Notes under the pieces: generated by a model
The model's input: the letters and a program-made list of their open reading frames with translations, nothing else
What the model was told of the DNA's origin: nothing
Databases searched by the model: none
Source of the DNA: SZUA-430 sp964547645
Lineage (GTDB): Bacteria > Pseudomonadota > Alphaproteobacteria > Micropepsales > Micropepsaceae
DNA length: 64,000 nucleotides
Direction: 5' to 3'
Assembly (NCBI GenBank): GCA_964547645.1
Contig: CAZJOM010000003.1
Location: 37,715-101,714, forward strand
In this document: one piece after another, positions 51,701 through 60,452 of the stretch
How the letters are laid out: each line of letters starts with the position of its first letter
How positions within the stretch are numbered: position 1 is the first letter of the stretch
Position numbers and translations under genes: made by a program

Positions 51701-54118
51701 TTAGTCGTCGCGCCCAGAATGGTCGCCGACCAGCACTTCGCGTTTGCCGGAGTGGTTGGGGCCGGAGATGACGCCTTCTTCTTCCATCTTTTCGATGATG
51801 CGGGCGGCGCGGTTGTAGCCGATTTGCAGGCGGCGTTGGATGTAGCTGGTCGAGACCTTTCGGTCGCGTGCTACGACCGCGACGGCTTGATCATAGAGAT
51901 CGTCGCCCGAGCCCTCGCCTTCCTCGCCTTCAAGCAGCATTGTCGGATCGGGCTCGTCCGGTTCTTCGGTGATCGCGTCGAGGTAGGACGGTTCGCCCTG
52001 CGACTTCAGGAATTTTACGACGGCTTCGACTTCTTGGTCGGAAACGAAGGGCCCGTGGACGCGGCGGATGCGGCCGCCGCCTTCCATGTAGAGCATGTCG
52101 CCTTGGCCAAGCAGCTGCTCGGCGCCCTGCTCGCCCAAGATCGTGCGGCTGTCGATCTTCGACGTGACCTGGAACGAGATGCGGGTCGGGAAGTTCGCCT
52201 TGATCGTGCCAGTGATGACGTCGACCGAGGGACGCTGCGTTGCCGTGATGATATGGATGCCTGCGGCGCGCGCCATTTGGGCGAGGCGTTGAACGGCGGC
52301 TTCAATGTCTTTGCCGGCGACCATCATCAGGTCGGCCATTTCGTCGACGATGACGACGATATAGGGCATGTGGTCGAGGGGGAGGTTCTCCTCCTCGTAC
52401 ATCGGCTCACCGGTTTGGCTGTCGAAGCCGGTTTGCACGGTGCGCTTCAGGGTTTCGCCTTTGGCTTTCGCGCGGGCGATGCGTTCGTTGTAGCCCAAGA
52501 TGTTTCGGACGCCGACCTTCGACATGCGACGGTAGCGGTCTTCCATCTCGCGCACGGTCCACTTCAGCGCGACGATCGCTTTCTTCGGATCGGTGACGAC
52601 GGGCGAGAGCAGATGCGGAATGCCGTCATAGGCGGACAGTTCCAGCATCTTCGGGTCGATCATGATCAGTTTGCACTGCTGCGGCGTGAGGCGGTAGAGC
52701 AGCGAGAGGATCATCGTGTTGATGGCGACCGACTTACCCGAACCCGTGGTACCGGCGATCAACAGGTGCGGCATGCGCGCTAGGTCGGCGATGACGGGAT
52801 CGCCGCCGATGTTCTTGCCGAGCGCCAAGACGAGTTGAATGTTCGCGTTGTCGTATTCGTTCGTCGACAGAAGATCGCGCAGGATCACCTTCTCGCGGCG
52901 CTGATTGGGTAGTTCGATACCGATGACGTTGCGGCCGGGAACGGCGGCGACGCGGGCGGAGACGGCGCTCATCGAACGGGCAATGTCGTCGGCGAGCGAG
53001 ATGACACGGCTGGAGCGGATACCGGCTGCGGGTTCGAATTCGTAAAGGGTGACGACCGGACCGGGGCGAACTTGAGTGATCTGACCGCGCACGCCGAAGT
53101 CGGCGAGCACGTTTTCCAGCATGCGGGCGTTCTGTTCCAGCGCGTCGTCGGATTCGCGGGGACCGGCTTGCGGGGTGGCTTTGCCTTTTTCGAGCAGATT
53201 CAGAGGTGGGAGCTGATGCTCGGATTGGGCCTCGAGCTTGAGGCGTGGCTGGGCTTCGCGTCCTTCGCGCAGGCCAGAGGATTTCTTTGGCGGGGCGCGC
53301 AGTACGCGCGGCTCGCGGGCGAGCGGCATGGGTTCGTCGGTGTCGTCCGGCACGACATCGATATTGTCGTCGATGACACGCGGCTCACGACGTTGGATGC
53401 GCGTGCGGCGGCGGAAGGGCGAGGCGAGCGTGCGGCCGATGACGCCGGACCCGCGGCCGATGCGGGCGCCAATCGCATCCCACGGCAGCACGGGCAGAGT
53501 GAGCTTCAGCGGATTGATGCCGAGCGTCCAGATGTAGAGCATTGCGCCGAGGATGCCGGCGGTGATGCCGGCGACGGCTTTCGGTGTCGGCACGCCGAGC
53601 GGGTCCAACTGCGCGGCGAGGGCGTTTGCGCTGAGCGATCCGAGTACGCCGCCGAGGCTGGTGTGCGGGTTCGCGGATAGGAGCGGCGGAAACAGACTCA
53701 AAAACATCGCGATCAGCACGAGCGCGATCGTCCAAACAAGAGCGCGACGGACGATGCGCGTTCCAACACGACCGTCGACGATCCAAAGGCCCCACATCAG
53801 CGGCGGCAAGATCACGATCCATGCTGCAAGGCCGATTGCTTGCCAGAGCGTGTCCGCGATATTCGCGCCCAGAAGTCCAAGCGTGTTTTCGGCGACGGCT
53901 GTCGTGGCGTTATTCCAGCTGGGATCGGTTGGCGCGTACGTCGCGACGGCGATGGCGGTGGCGATGCTGGCGACCATGACGGCAAGGCCGAAGGCGCGAA
54001 CGATCAAACGCTTCGTCGTGATGACGAGCCAGTGGCGCCAGTTCGACCACTCTTCGGGCAGCAGCGGCACGCGCTCTGCGGCGCCATACATGCCGAAGGC
54101 CGATTGCATCTCGCTCAT
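51701..54118 (-). CDS. ftsK: DNA translocase FtsK
   Basis: 805 residues from MSEMQSAFG. Four hydrophobic helices in the first 200 residues anchor it at the division septum. The linker is only moderately Pro-rich (PPKKSSGLREGRE). The motor has Walker A GTTGSGKSVAINTM and Walker B VVIVDEMADLMM, with RAAGIHIITATQRPSVDVITG between. The gamma domain (ATEDELYDQAVAVV-like DDLYDQAVAVVARDRKVSTSYIQRRLQIGYNRAARIIE, shown in part) reads KOPS DNA. Downstream of the aminotransferase by 54 bases. Confidence 0.97.
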   Translation of the reverse strand: MSEMQSAFGMYGAAERVPLLPEEWSNWRHWLVITTKRLIVRAFGLAVMVASIATAIAVATYAPTDPSWNNATTAVAENTLGLLGANIADTLWQAIGLAAWIVILPPLMWGLWIVDGRVGTRIVRRALVWTIALVLIAMFLSLFPPLLSANPHTSLGGVLGSLSANALAAQLDPLGVPTPKAVAGITAGILGAMLYIWTLGINPLKLTLPVLPWDAIGARIGRGSGVIGRTLASPFRRRTRIQRREPRVIDDNIDVVPDDTDEPMPLAREPRVLRAPPKKSSGLREGREAQPRLKLEAQSEHQLPPLNLLEKGKATPQAGPRESDDALEQNARMLENVLADFGVRGQITQVRPGPVVTLYEFEPAAGIRSSRVISLADDIARSMSAVSARVAAVPGRNVIGIELPNQRREKVILRDLLSTNEYDNANIQLVLALGKNIGGDPVIADLARMPHLLIAGTTGSGKSVAINTMILSLLYRLTPQQCKLIMIDPKMLELSAYDGIPHLLSPVVTDPKKAIVALKWTVREMEDRYRRMSKVGVRNILGYNERIARAKAKGETLKRTVQTGFDSQTGEPMYEEENLPLDHMPYIVVIVDEMADLMMVAGKDIEAAVQRLAQMARAAGIHIITATQRPSVDVITGTIKANFPTRISFQVTSKIDSRTILGEQGAEQLLGQGDMLYMEGGGRIRRVHGPFVSDQEVEAVVKFLKSQGEPSYLDAITEEPDEPDPTMLLEGEEGEGSGDDLYDQAVAVVARDRKVSTSYIQRRLQIGYNRAARIIEKMEEEGVISGPNHSGKREVLVGDHSGRDD

Positions 54119-54172
54119 GGCAACACCCGCTTCACGCACGTGATCTCTCGCGGCCCGCCCAACGGCCTGCGG

Positions 54173-55345
54173 TCAGAGTATCCGTGCGATCCTTTCAAGT
54201 GCCTCAGATGTACTTGCGGAGTCGTTAACTAACGCCACGCGAATGAACGATTTTCCGGGATTTCCCGAAGCCGTGTCGCGGGCCAAATAGAGACCGGGCA
54301 AAACCCTAACACCACCTTCCTTCCAAAGGCGGCTTGTGGCGGCTACGCCGTCTTCGACATCGAGCCACAAAAAGAAGCCGCCATCGGGGACGCGGAAGCC
54401 GAAACGGTTGCCGAACTTGTTCTTTGCGAGCTCGAATTTCTGCGCGTAGAGCGTGCGATTTTCTTCGACGTGGGCTTCGTCGCTCCAGGCGGCGGTCGAC
54501 ACTGCGGCTATGGGAAGCGGCAACTGCGGACCGGCGACGTTTCTGAATTCGCGAAATCGCGCGAGCAGATTTGCGTCGCCGACGATGAAGCCCGAGCGGA
54601 GACCCGGAAGGTTCGAGCGCTTCGACAACGAGTGGAACGCGAGCAGGCGCGAAAAGTCTCCGCGCATGGCGTGACGAACGCTTAGCGCGCCGGTCGGCGC
54701 TTTGTCGGCGTAGATTTCCGAGTAGCACTCGTCGGCCAGAACGGTGAAGTCGAACTCGTCTGCAAGCTCGAACAAACGGCGCCAGGCGGCTTCATCGGCG
54801 GCGCCGCCTTCGGGGTTCGAGGGCGAGCACATGTAGGCGGCGGCGGTGCGTGCGAGGGTGTCGCGCGGGAGTGACGCGAAGTCCGGCAGGAATTTCGTCT
54901 CGCGCGTCGCGTTGACGTAGACGGGTTCGGCACCGGCCGAGAGCGCGGCGGCTGCATAGCATTGGTAGAAGGGGTTCGGAATCAAAACGACGGGCTTCTG
55001 GCCGCGCTTTTCCTCCGGCACGGTGATGAAGGCGGCGCTGAACAGGCCTTCACGCGTGCCGACGAGCGGCAGGACATGCTTGTCCGGGTCGACGTTGCTG
55101 CCAAGTTTGTAGCGGCGGCCGAGCCACGACGCGATCGCCTTGCGCAGATGGTCGGGGCCGATGATCGGCGGGTAGCGGCCGAAGTCGGCGGTGTGCTTGG
55201 CCAAGATCTCGCCCACGAACGGCGGCACGGCGTGCTGTGGCTCGCCGATGTGCATGTGGATGGGCGAGGCGCCAGGCGTGACGCCTTCGAGAAGCTTGTT
55301 CAGCCGCGTGAACGGCGAGAGGGGCAGGGCATCGAAGCGAGACAT
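54173..55345 (-). CDS. Class I/II aminotransferase (DapC-like)
   Basis: 390 residues. PLP enzyme; the lysine lies in AFHSLSKRSNLPGLRSGF, and SPSNPEGGAADEAAW and VLADECYSEIY are the Asn/Asp contacts. Family members at this position before ftsK are usually annotated as N-succinyldiaminopimelate aminotransferase (lysine/peptidoglycan synthesis). MHIGEPQHAVPPFV agrees with that group. Biochemical confirmation is lacking; other class I aminotransferases remain possible. Confidence 0.87.
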   Translation of the reverse strand: MSRFDALPLSPFTRLNKLLEGVTPGASPIHMHIGEPQHAVPPFVGEILAKHTADFGRYPPIIGPDHLRKAIASWLGRRYKLGSNVDPDKHVLPLVGTREGLFSAAFITVPEEKRGQKPVVLIPNPFYQCYAAAALSAGAEPVYVNATRETKFLPDFASLPRDTLARTAAAYMCSPSNPEGGAADEAAWRRLFELADEFDFTVLADECYSEIYADKAPTGALSVRHAMRGDFSRLLAFHSLSKRSNLPGLRSGFIVGDANLLARFREFRNVAGPQLPLPIAAVSTAAWSDEAHVEENRTLYAQKFELAKNKFGNRFGFRVPDGGFFLWLDVEDGVAATSRLWKEGGVRVLPGLYLARDTASGNPGKSFIRVALVNDSASTSEALERIARIL

Positions 55346-55393
55346 AGACGCAGATTTAGCGCTTCCCCCAATTTGGGGAAAGCGCGTTGATGC

Positions 55394-56110
55394 TCATTCG
55401 CAGACGTCCTCGTAGCCTTTGATCACGCGGTCGGGGCAGATGCCCGAGGGTTGGCACCAGTATGAAACGCGGAAGCCCCAGATCGGGCGGCGCTCGCACT
55501 TCTTGCCACTCTGCGTTTGCGCGGGTGGTGCTGGGGTCGGCGCTGGAGCTGGAGGTGTCGGCGCTGTCTGTGTGTTGTTGTAGGAGGTTACTTGCTGTGC
55601 CGATGGCGCGGTGCGGTCGAAGTCTCGCGGATTTTTGAGGCGGTACTTTGTGCGCACGGCGGTCGCGATGAAGTCGAGCGCATGATTCACGCGTGGGTCG
55701 GTGTCGGGGATCGATGAGAGGTAGACCAAGATCCCACTTTGGTAGAATTTGTTGCCGGTGTGGTAGGCGAAGACCAACATATCGATGTCGATGCCCTGGG
55801 TTTTTACCTTTAGGGCTTCAAGCATCATACCGCCTTGTTCGCGTAAGCCCGAGCGTTGCGTCAGGGAGATTTCGGCGCCCATCTCAGCGACCGCTTCGTC
55901 GAGTTCTTTGCGAAATGCGACCTTCGGGTCGCCCATTTCTTGTTCGGCGATTGAGAGAAGAAGCTGGACGGCGCCGTGGTTATCGGCCGGTGACATGATC
56001 GCAACCGAGTCGGCCTCGTAGGTGCGTGTCCAGCCAGGGAAGTTCGCCGCCGCAGCGACGTCAGCAGAAGCGATGAGCATAAATGCGAACGCGATGGCAT
56101 GGCGCAACAT
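55394..56110 (-). CDS. Secreted protein of unknown function, Cys-rich C-terminus
   Basis: 238 residues. Signal peptide with cleavage near ADVAAA. The body (about 24-165) starts NFPGWTRTYEADSVAIMSPAD and has mixed alpha/beta pattern; a Pro/Thr/Gln-rich linker (about 175-200) leads to a small C-terminal part with four cysteines (KKCERRP, YWCQPSGICPDR, DVCE), likely two disulfides. No family recognised. It precedes the aminotransferase on the same strand with 48 bases between. Export to the periplasm or outside is the only safe call. Confidence 0.72.
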   Translation of the reverse strand: MLRHAIAFAFMLIASADVAAAANFPGWTRTYEADSVAIMSPADNHGAVQLLLSIAEQEMGDPKVAFRKELDEAVAEMGAEISLTQRSGLREQGGMMLEALKVKTQGIDIDMLVFAYHTGNKFYQSGILVYLSSIPDTDPRVNHALDFIATAVRTKYRLKNPRDFDRTAPSAQQVTSYNNTQTAPTPPAPAPTPAPPAQTQSGKKCERRPIWGFRVSYWCQPSGICPDRVIKGYEDVCE

Positions 56111-56239
56111 ATGTGAGCCTCCTTGCTTGCCTCGCCACGCTAACAGTAGGTCCGCAGGTTTGAGAATAGGGTGCGATCAGATCGGTGACGACCGCAACTG
56201 CGCGCTGTGCTGCGGTGCGATGGACTCAAGCGTTTCTTG

Positions 56240-56281
56240 AAAAGCAAAGGGCGCCCCGTTGTCCGAGGCGCCCCTTTGGCG
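56240..56281 (-). terminator. Intrinsic terminator after amt
   Basis: CAAAGGGCGCC (56245-56255) pairs with GGCGCCCCTTTG (56267-56278) with one bulged C; on the minus strand this is a GC-rich hairpin followed by TTTGCTTTTC. It begins 19 bases after the amt stop. Confidence 0.7.
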
Positions 56282-56296
56282 GACCGGAGAGAGGTC

Positions 56297-57793
56297 CTAG
56301 TGGATGCGTTCGCCGTGCTGGGTGAGGTCGAGGCCTTCGATTTCCTCTTCCTTCGTCACGCGCAGGCCGATCGTGTACTTCACGGCCATGAGGATGACGA
56401 AGGTGGCCACCGCACAGTAGGCCACAGTTACGCCGACACCTGCGATTTGCGTCCAGATCTGGCCGGCGTTGCCGTCGATGGCGCCGCTGCCAAGACTGTT
56501 TATGCTCTTCATTGCAAAGATGCCGGTCAAAACAGCGCCGGTCGCACCGCCAATACCGTGCACGCCGAACGCGTCAAGCGAGTCGTCGTACCCAACGGCG
56601 TGCTTTAACCAGACGGCGCCAGCGTAGCAGACTGCGCCGGCGATTAAGCCGATCCATAGGCTGCCCGACGGATCGACGAAGCCGGCCGCCGGGGTGATAG
56701 CGACAAGGCCCGCGACTGCGCCTGAAATCATGCCGAGTACGCTGGGTTTCTTCTGGAAGATCCATTCGACGATCATCCACGATAGCGCCGCGGCAGCGGT
56801 GGCGATTTGCGTGTTCGCCATGGCAATGCCGGCGAGCGCGTTGGCTGCGACAGCAGAGCCCGCGTTGAAACCGAACCAGCCGACCCACAGCAGCGAGGCG
56901 CCGATCATCGCGTAGAGCAAATTGTGCGGCGCCATGTTTTCGGTGCCATAGCCGTTGCGCTTGCCAAGGACGAGGGCGCAGACGAGGCCGGCGACGCCGG
57001 CGTTCACGTGGACGACTGTGCCTCCGGCGAAGTCGAGCACGCCCCAGCCTCCCAAGAAGCCGCCGCCCCAGACCCAATGCGCGATGGGGGCATAGACCAG
57101 CAAGAGCCAGAGCGTCATGAAGGCCAGCAAGGCCGAGAACTTCATGCGGTCTGCGAAGGCGCCGCAAATGAGCGCCGGCGTGATGATCGCGAACGTCATC
57201 TGGAACGTCATGAAGACCGACTCGGGGATAGACGCTGCCAGCGCGTGTGCCGCCGTCATCGTCATGCCGGCCAGCATGAAGCGGTCGAAGCCGCCGATGA
57301 AGGCCTGGCTATCGCCCCCGTTCGTGAAGGCGAGCGTGTAACCTAGGATTGCCCAGAGAACGGTAACGAGCGCGGTGATCGCGAAGCTTTGGGCGGCGGT
57401 CGCCAGGATGTTCTTTTTGCGCACCATGCCGGCGTAAAACAGCGCAAGGCCTGGGATCGTCATCAACAGCACGAGAGCGGTTGAGGTCAGCATCCAAGCG
57501 GTGTCGCCGGTGTTTAGCGCGAGTGCAACAGCGTGCGCTGGGAACACTTCGGCCGGGGCCGCCTCAGCTGCCGCGGGCGCGGCTTCAGCTGGGGTGGCTT
57601 CGGCTGGGGTGGCTTCGGCTGGGGTGGCTTCGGCGGGTGCCGCCGCGGCTGGGGCGGCTTCGGGCGAGGCCGGCGCGGCAGCATCGGCGGTTGCCGGGGG
57701 CTCCGGTGCAGCATCAGCCCGTGCGATTGATGGCGACATGACGGCAATTGCCAGTGCGACCGCGACCATCGCGGTCATGGAAAGTGATTTCAT
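56297..57793 (-). CDS. amt: Ammonium transporter
   Basis: 498 residues. Start MKSLSMTAMVAVALAIA gives a signal peptide (cleavage near ARADA), then an Ala/Pro-rich linker with a TPAEA tandem repeat, then the 11-helix Amt core: TAWMLTSTALVLLMTIPGLALFYAGMV, with the channel Phe/His pair regions GGFLGGWGVLDFAGGTVVHVNAGVAGL (shown in part) and FGVHGIGGATGAVLTG. The C-terminal KEEEIEGLDLTQHGERIH region is typical for GlnK control. It follows glnK, the usual glnK-amt pair. The 100-N gap just upstream of the start does not interrupt the protein because the flank is repeated on the other side. Confidence 0.95.
   Translation of the reverse strand: MKSLSMTAMVAVALAIAVMSPSIARADAAPEPPATADAAAPASPEAAPAAAAPAEATPAEATPAEATPAEAAPAAAEAAPAEVFPAHAVALALNTGDTAWMLTSTALVLLMTIPGLALFYAGMVRKKNILATAAQSFAITALVTVLWAILGYTLAFTNGGDSQAFIGGFDRFMLAGMTMTAAHALAASIPESVFMTFQMTFAIITPALICGAFADRMKFSALLAFMTLWLLLVYAPIAHWVWGGGFLGGWGVLDFAGGTVVHVNAGVAGLVCALVLGKRNGYGTENMAPHNLLYAMIGASLLWVGWFGFNAGSAVAANALAGIAMANTQIATAAAALSWMIVEWIFQKKPSVLGMISGAVAGLVAITPAAGFVDPSGSLWIGLIAGAVCYAGAVWLKHAVGYDDSLDAFGVHGIGGATGAVLTGIFAMKSINSLGSGAIDGNAGQIWTQIAGVGVTVAYCAVATFVILMAVKYTIGLRVTKEEEIEGLDLTQHGERIH
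57575..57650. repeat. 15-bp tandem repeats in the amt linker
   Basis: The unit GGTGGCTTCGGCTGG recurs three to four times head to tail on the plus strand, giving TPAEA repeats in the amt N-terminal linker. Because the unit is a multiple of three, copy changes would keep the frame. Confidence 0.8.
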
Positions 57794-57796
57794 TTT
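57742..57796. repeat. 55-bp sequence repeated across the assembly gap, left copy
   Basis: Identical to 57897-57951. The left copy ends at the first N. Exactly 55 bp, a common k-mer size, so this is an unresolved contig overlap rather than a biological duplication. Confidence 0.9.
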
Positions 57797-57896
57797 NNNN
57801 NNNNNNNNNNNNNNNNNNNNNNNNNNNNNNNNNNNNNNNNNNNNNNNNNNNNNNNNNNNNNNNNNNNNNNNNNNNNNNNNNNNNNNNNNNNNNNNN
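57797..57896. other. Assembly gap (100 N), probably artificial
   Basis: 100 Ns flanked by two identical 55-bp ends. Collapsing the overlap gives a continuous amt start and a 68-bp glnK-amt spacer. Confidence 0.9.
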
Positions 57897-57951
57897 CGGC
57901 AATTGCCAGTGCGACCGCGACCATCGCGGTCATGGAAAGTGATTTCATTTT
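57897..57951. repeat. 55-bp sequence repeated across the assembly gap, right copy
   Basis: Identical to 57742-57796; contains the real upstream context of the amt ATG. Confidence 0.9.
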
Positions 57952-58019
57952 GGTGCGGAGCATTCCGGTCCCCATTTGCTTGTGGTGTCGAGTGATGAAG
58001 ATTTCGCGCGGTGTCAGCA

Positions 58020-58358
58020 TCACAGGGCCTCGATATCGGTTTCGCCGGTGCGAATGCGCACGACGTGCTCGAGGGGGGTGACAAAGATCTTGCCGTCGCC
58101 AATTTGGCCGGACTTGGCTTTGGCGGTGATCGCTTGGACCACTGTGTCGGCCATTTCGCTGCGGACGGCGACCTCAATCTTGATCTTGGGTACGAAGCTG
58201 ACGGCGTACTCGGCGCCGCGATAGATCTCGCGATGGCCCTTTTGGCGGCCGAAGCCTTTGACTTCGGTGACGGTTAAGCCCTGGACGCCAAGCTTCGTGA
58301 GCTCCTCGCGGACCTCGTCGAGCTTGAACGGCTTGATGATTGCGGTGATGAATTTCAT
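58020..58358 (-). CDS. glnK: P-II signal protein GlnK
   Basis: 112 residues from MKFITAIIKPFKLDEV. The uridylylation site Tyr51 is in RGAEYAVSF within the T-loop, and DGKIFVTPLEHVVRIRTGE is the C-terminal signature. GlnK senses nitrogen through 2-oxoglutarate and ATP/ADP and closes Amt. It lies directly upstream of amt on the same strand. Because the pair is present, GlnK rather than GlnB is the better name. The promoter lies in the 133-bp space to ubiH. Confidence 0.95.
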   Translation of the reverse strand: MKFITAIIKPFKLDEVREELTKLGVQGLTVTEVKGFGRQKGHREIYRGAEYAVSFVPKIKIEVAVRSEMADTVVQAITAKAKSGQIGDGKIFVTPLEHVVRIRTGETDIEAL

Positions 58359-58491
58359 GGGAATTTCGCCTCGCATGATTCAGAATGCAGGAGGCGATGA
58401 TCGCCGCGGAATTGTGCAATGTATTGCCTCAGTTGGCGGCAGTTTTTGCGGCAACTGCCGTTAATTTGGGCACGTTCACGGTGAGGCTGAG

Positions 58492-59525
58492 ATGACCAGT
58501 AAGGCGGATGTTGTGGTCGCGGGCGGGGGCATGGTCGGCCTCACGCTCGGGCTCGCGCTTGCCAAAGCCGGAGTCGAGACAATCGTCGTCGACGGGCTCG
58601 ATCCGAAGCTTGGTGTCGATGCGACATTCGATGGGCGAGTGAGTTCGTTTGCGCCAGCTTCTCGGCGGATGTTGGAGGCGCTTGGACTTTGGGAGCATCT
58701 GAGGGACGTGGCGCAACCGATCTTGGACATCGTGGTCGGCGACGGCTCGGTGCGCTCGGGCGCGTCGGCGGCGCTGCTGCATTTCGATCATCGCGAGATG
58801 GGCGATGCGCCGCTCGCTCATATGATTGAGAACCGGCATTTCCGGATCGCGCTGCAACGCGCGATCGAAGGTGTGTCCGCTCTCACGTTGATTGCGCCGC
58901 AGCGTGTAACGGGCGCGGCGGTGAAGCGAGGACATATTGAGGTCACGCTCGGCGACGGGCGTTCGCTGCAGGCGGCACTTTGCATTGCCGCTGACGGTCG
59001 CGACTCGCCGTTGCGGGAGGCGATGGGGATCAAGACGATCGGTTGGTCGTACGAACAGACGGGGATCGTGGCGACCATCGGTCATGAGAAGGCGCACAAT
59101 GGGACGGCTTATGAGTTGTTCTTCCAATCGGGGCCGTTTGCGATTTTGCCGATGACGGGCAATCGCTCTTCGATCGTTTGGACCGAGAGCAGTGCGCAAG
59201 CGCCAGCGTTCGTGAAGCTTGATGAGCACGCATTCCTGACGGAAGTTGCGCAGCGGTTCGGCGATCAGTGGGGCGCGTTGTCGCTCGCCGGGCCGCGGTG
59301 GTCCTACCCGCTATCGATGCATCTGGCGCGAACCTATGTGGCGGAACGGTTCGCGCTGGCCGGCGATGCGGCGCATGGGGTACATCCGATCGCGGGTCAG
59401 GGGCTGAATCTGGGTCTGCGCGATGCTGCGGCCTTGGCGGAGACGATTGTGGAGGCGCGGCGGCTCGGGCTCGACATCGGGTCGGAGGCGACGCTGATGC
59501 GCTATCAGTCGTGGCGGCGCTTCGA
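58492..59525 (+). CDS. UbiH/UbiF-family FAD-dependent hydroxylase, cut by a gap
   Basis: 344 codons are visible before the N run; the family is about 400 residues, so roughly 50-60 are missing. DVVVAGGGMVGLTLGLALAKAG is the FAD motif (first 22 residues, GxGxxG), FDGRVSSFAPASRRMLEALG follows, and GDAAHGVHPIAGQGLNLGLRDAAALAE is the second FAD signature (shown in part). These enzymes hydroxylate the ubiquinone ring; which position is not predictable. Divergent from glnK. GAGGCTGAG precedes the ATG. Confidence 0.9.
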
Positions 59526-59625
59526 NNNNNNNNNNNNNNNNNNNNNNNNNNNNNNNNNNNNNNNNNNNNNNNNNNNNNNNNNNNNNNNNNNNNNNNNNNN
59601 NNNNNNNNNNNNNNNNNNNNNNNNN
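59526..59625. other. Assembly gap (100 N), real missing sequence
   Basis: No overlap is seen between the flanks, unlike the other gap. It removes the 3' end of ubiH and the 3' end of the opposite-strand membrane gene, and could hide more; the true length is unknown. Confidence 0.85.
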
Positions 59626-59909
59626 GCGTCTTCGCGAGTGGCGTATGTTTCGCCGTTCCACTTCGCCGTTCCGTCGGCTGCGGGCTCGATCGGCGGCGTT
59701 GCGTCGCCGATCTGGTCGACCGATTGGCGAAAGTGGGCGTTGGGGTTCATGCGGTCGGCGTAGGCTTGCAGGTCGGCGTCGCGGCGGCTTTGGTCGAAGC
59801 GGCGGATGGCGCGCATCACGCGGTCGCCCCAGACGCGCCAGGCGATCATCGCGACGATCGCGAATACGAAGTACCAAAAGCCGTCGAAGAACGGGACTTC
59901 AGGAAGCAT
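59626..59909 (-). CDS. Membrane-anchored small protein, 3' end in gap
   Basis: About 95 codons remain. One hydrophobic helix (about 10-27, GFWYFVFAIVAMIAWRVWGD) is followed by a basic segment and a soluble part with QSRRDADLQAYADRMNPNAHFRQSVDQ. No family recognised. The ATG overlaps the end of the DUF971 gene by 11 bases, so it is the last known gene of the thioredoxin-LON-Trm112-DUF971 operon. The C-terminus is lost in the gap. Confidence 0.65.
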
Positions 59910-60255
59910 CGCGCGTCAGGCCTGCGGCTTTCAGGCGGGATTCGTATTCGAACCAGCGCTTCGCTTGTTCGCGGCCAAGCTTAGTCAGGTAGTCCCAAGA
60001 GAAGAGGCCGGTATCGTGACCGTCGTCGAAGACCAAACGCACCGCATAGCGGCCGATCGGTTCGATGCGCTCGATGGCGACGTTCCTCTTACCGGCGACG
60101 GTGATCTTCGTTGCGGCGCCGTGACCCTGGACTTCGGCTGAGGGGCTTTCAACACGCAGGTACTCGGCGGGAAGCTTGAACGATGTGCCGTCGTCGAAGG
60201 CGATGGTGAGGGTCTTGTCGGCGCGGGCGTAGCGGATGTCGACCGGCCAGCTCAC
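59899..60255 (-). CDS. DUF971 protein (GBBH-like N-terminal domain)
   Basis: 118 residues. The fold matches the N-terminal domain of gamma-butyrobetaine hydroxylase: SWPVDIRYARADKTLTIAFDDG, LPAEYLRVESPSAEV, VAIERIEPIGRYAVRLVFDDGHDTGLFSWDYL. Stand-alone members have no known catalytic activity; several are linked to Fe-S assembly. The ATG overlaps the Trm112 stop (ATGA). Family assigned from motif. Confidence 0.9.
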   Translation of the reverse strand: MSWPVDIRYARADKTLTIAFDDGTSFKLPAEYLRVESPSAEVQGHGAATKITVAGKRNVAIERIEPIGRYAVRLVFDDGHDTGLFSWDYLTKLGREQAKRWFEYESRLKAAGLTRDAS

Positions 60256-60452
60256 GAGCGCATCTCTTCGTCGGTGAGTTCGCGCGCTTCGTCAGGCAGC
60301 ATGATCGGGATGCCGCCGCGGATCGGGTAGGCCAAGCGGGCGGCCTTCGAGATCAGCTCCTGCTTGGCAGCGTCGTAGGTGAGCGCGGCTTTGGTGATCG
60401 GGCAGACGAGGATCTCCAAAAGCTTCGGATCGGCGCGGAGGTCTTCGCTCAT
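60252..60452 (-). CDS. Trm112-family small protein
   Basis: 66 residues from MSEDLRADPKLLEILVCPIT. Trm112 proteins activate methyltransferases by forming heterodimers. KLLEILVCPITKAALTYD and ARLAYPIRGGIPIMLPDEAREL are the family blocks; only one cysteine (VCP) remains, so zinc binding is not expected. ATGA overlaps on both sides put it between the LON-domain gene and the DUF971 gene. Confidence 0.92.
   Translation of the reverse strand: MSEDLRADPKLLEILVCPITKAALTYDAAKQELISKAARLAYPIRGGIPIMLPDEARELTDEEMRS

Noticed and set aside
57742..57951. Biological duplication of the amt start
   Set aside because: The copies are identical, exactly 55 bp and placed directly at an N run; an assembly overlap explains them fully.
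58359..58491. Sigma-54 promoter upstream of glnK
   Set aside because: The best match (GGCAATACATTGCAC on the minus strand) has nine bases between GG and GC where ten are required, so it was not called.
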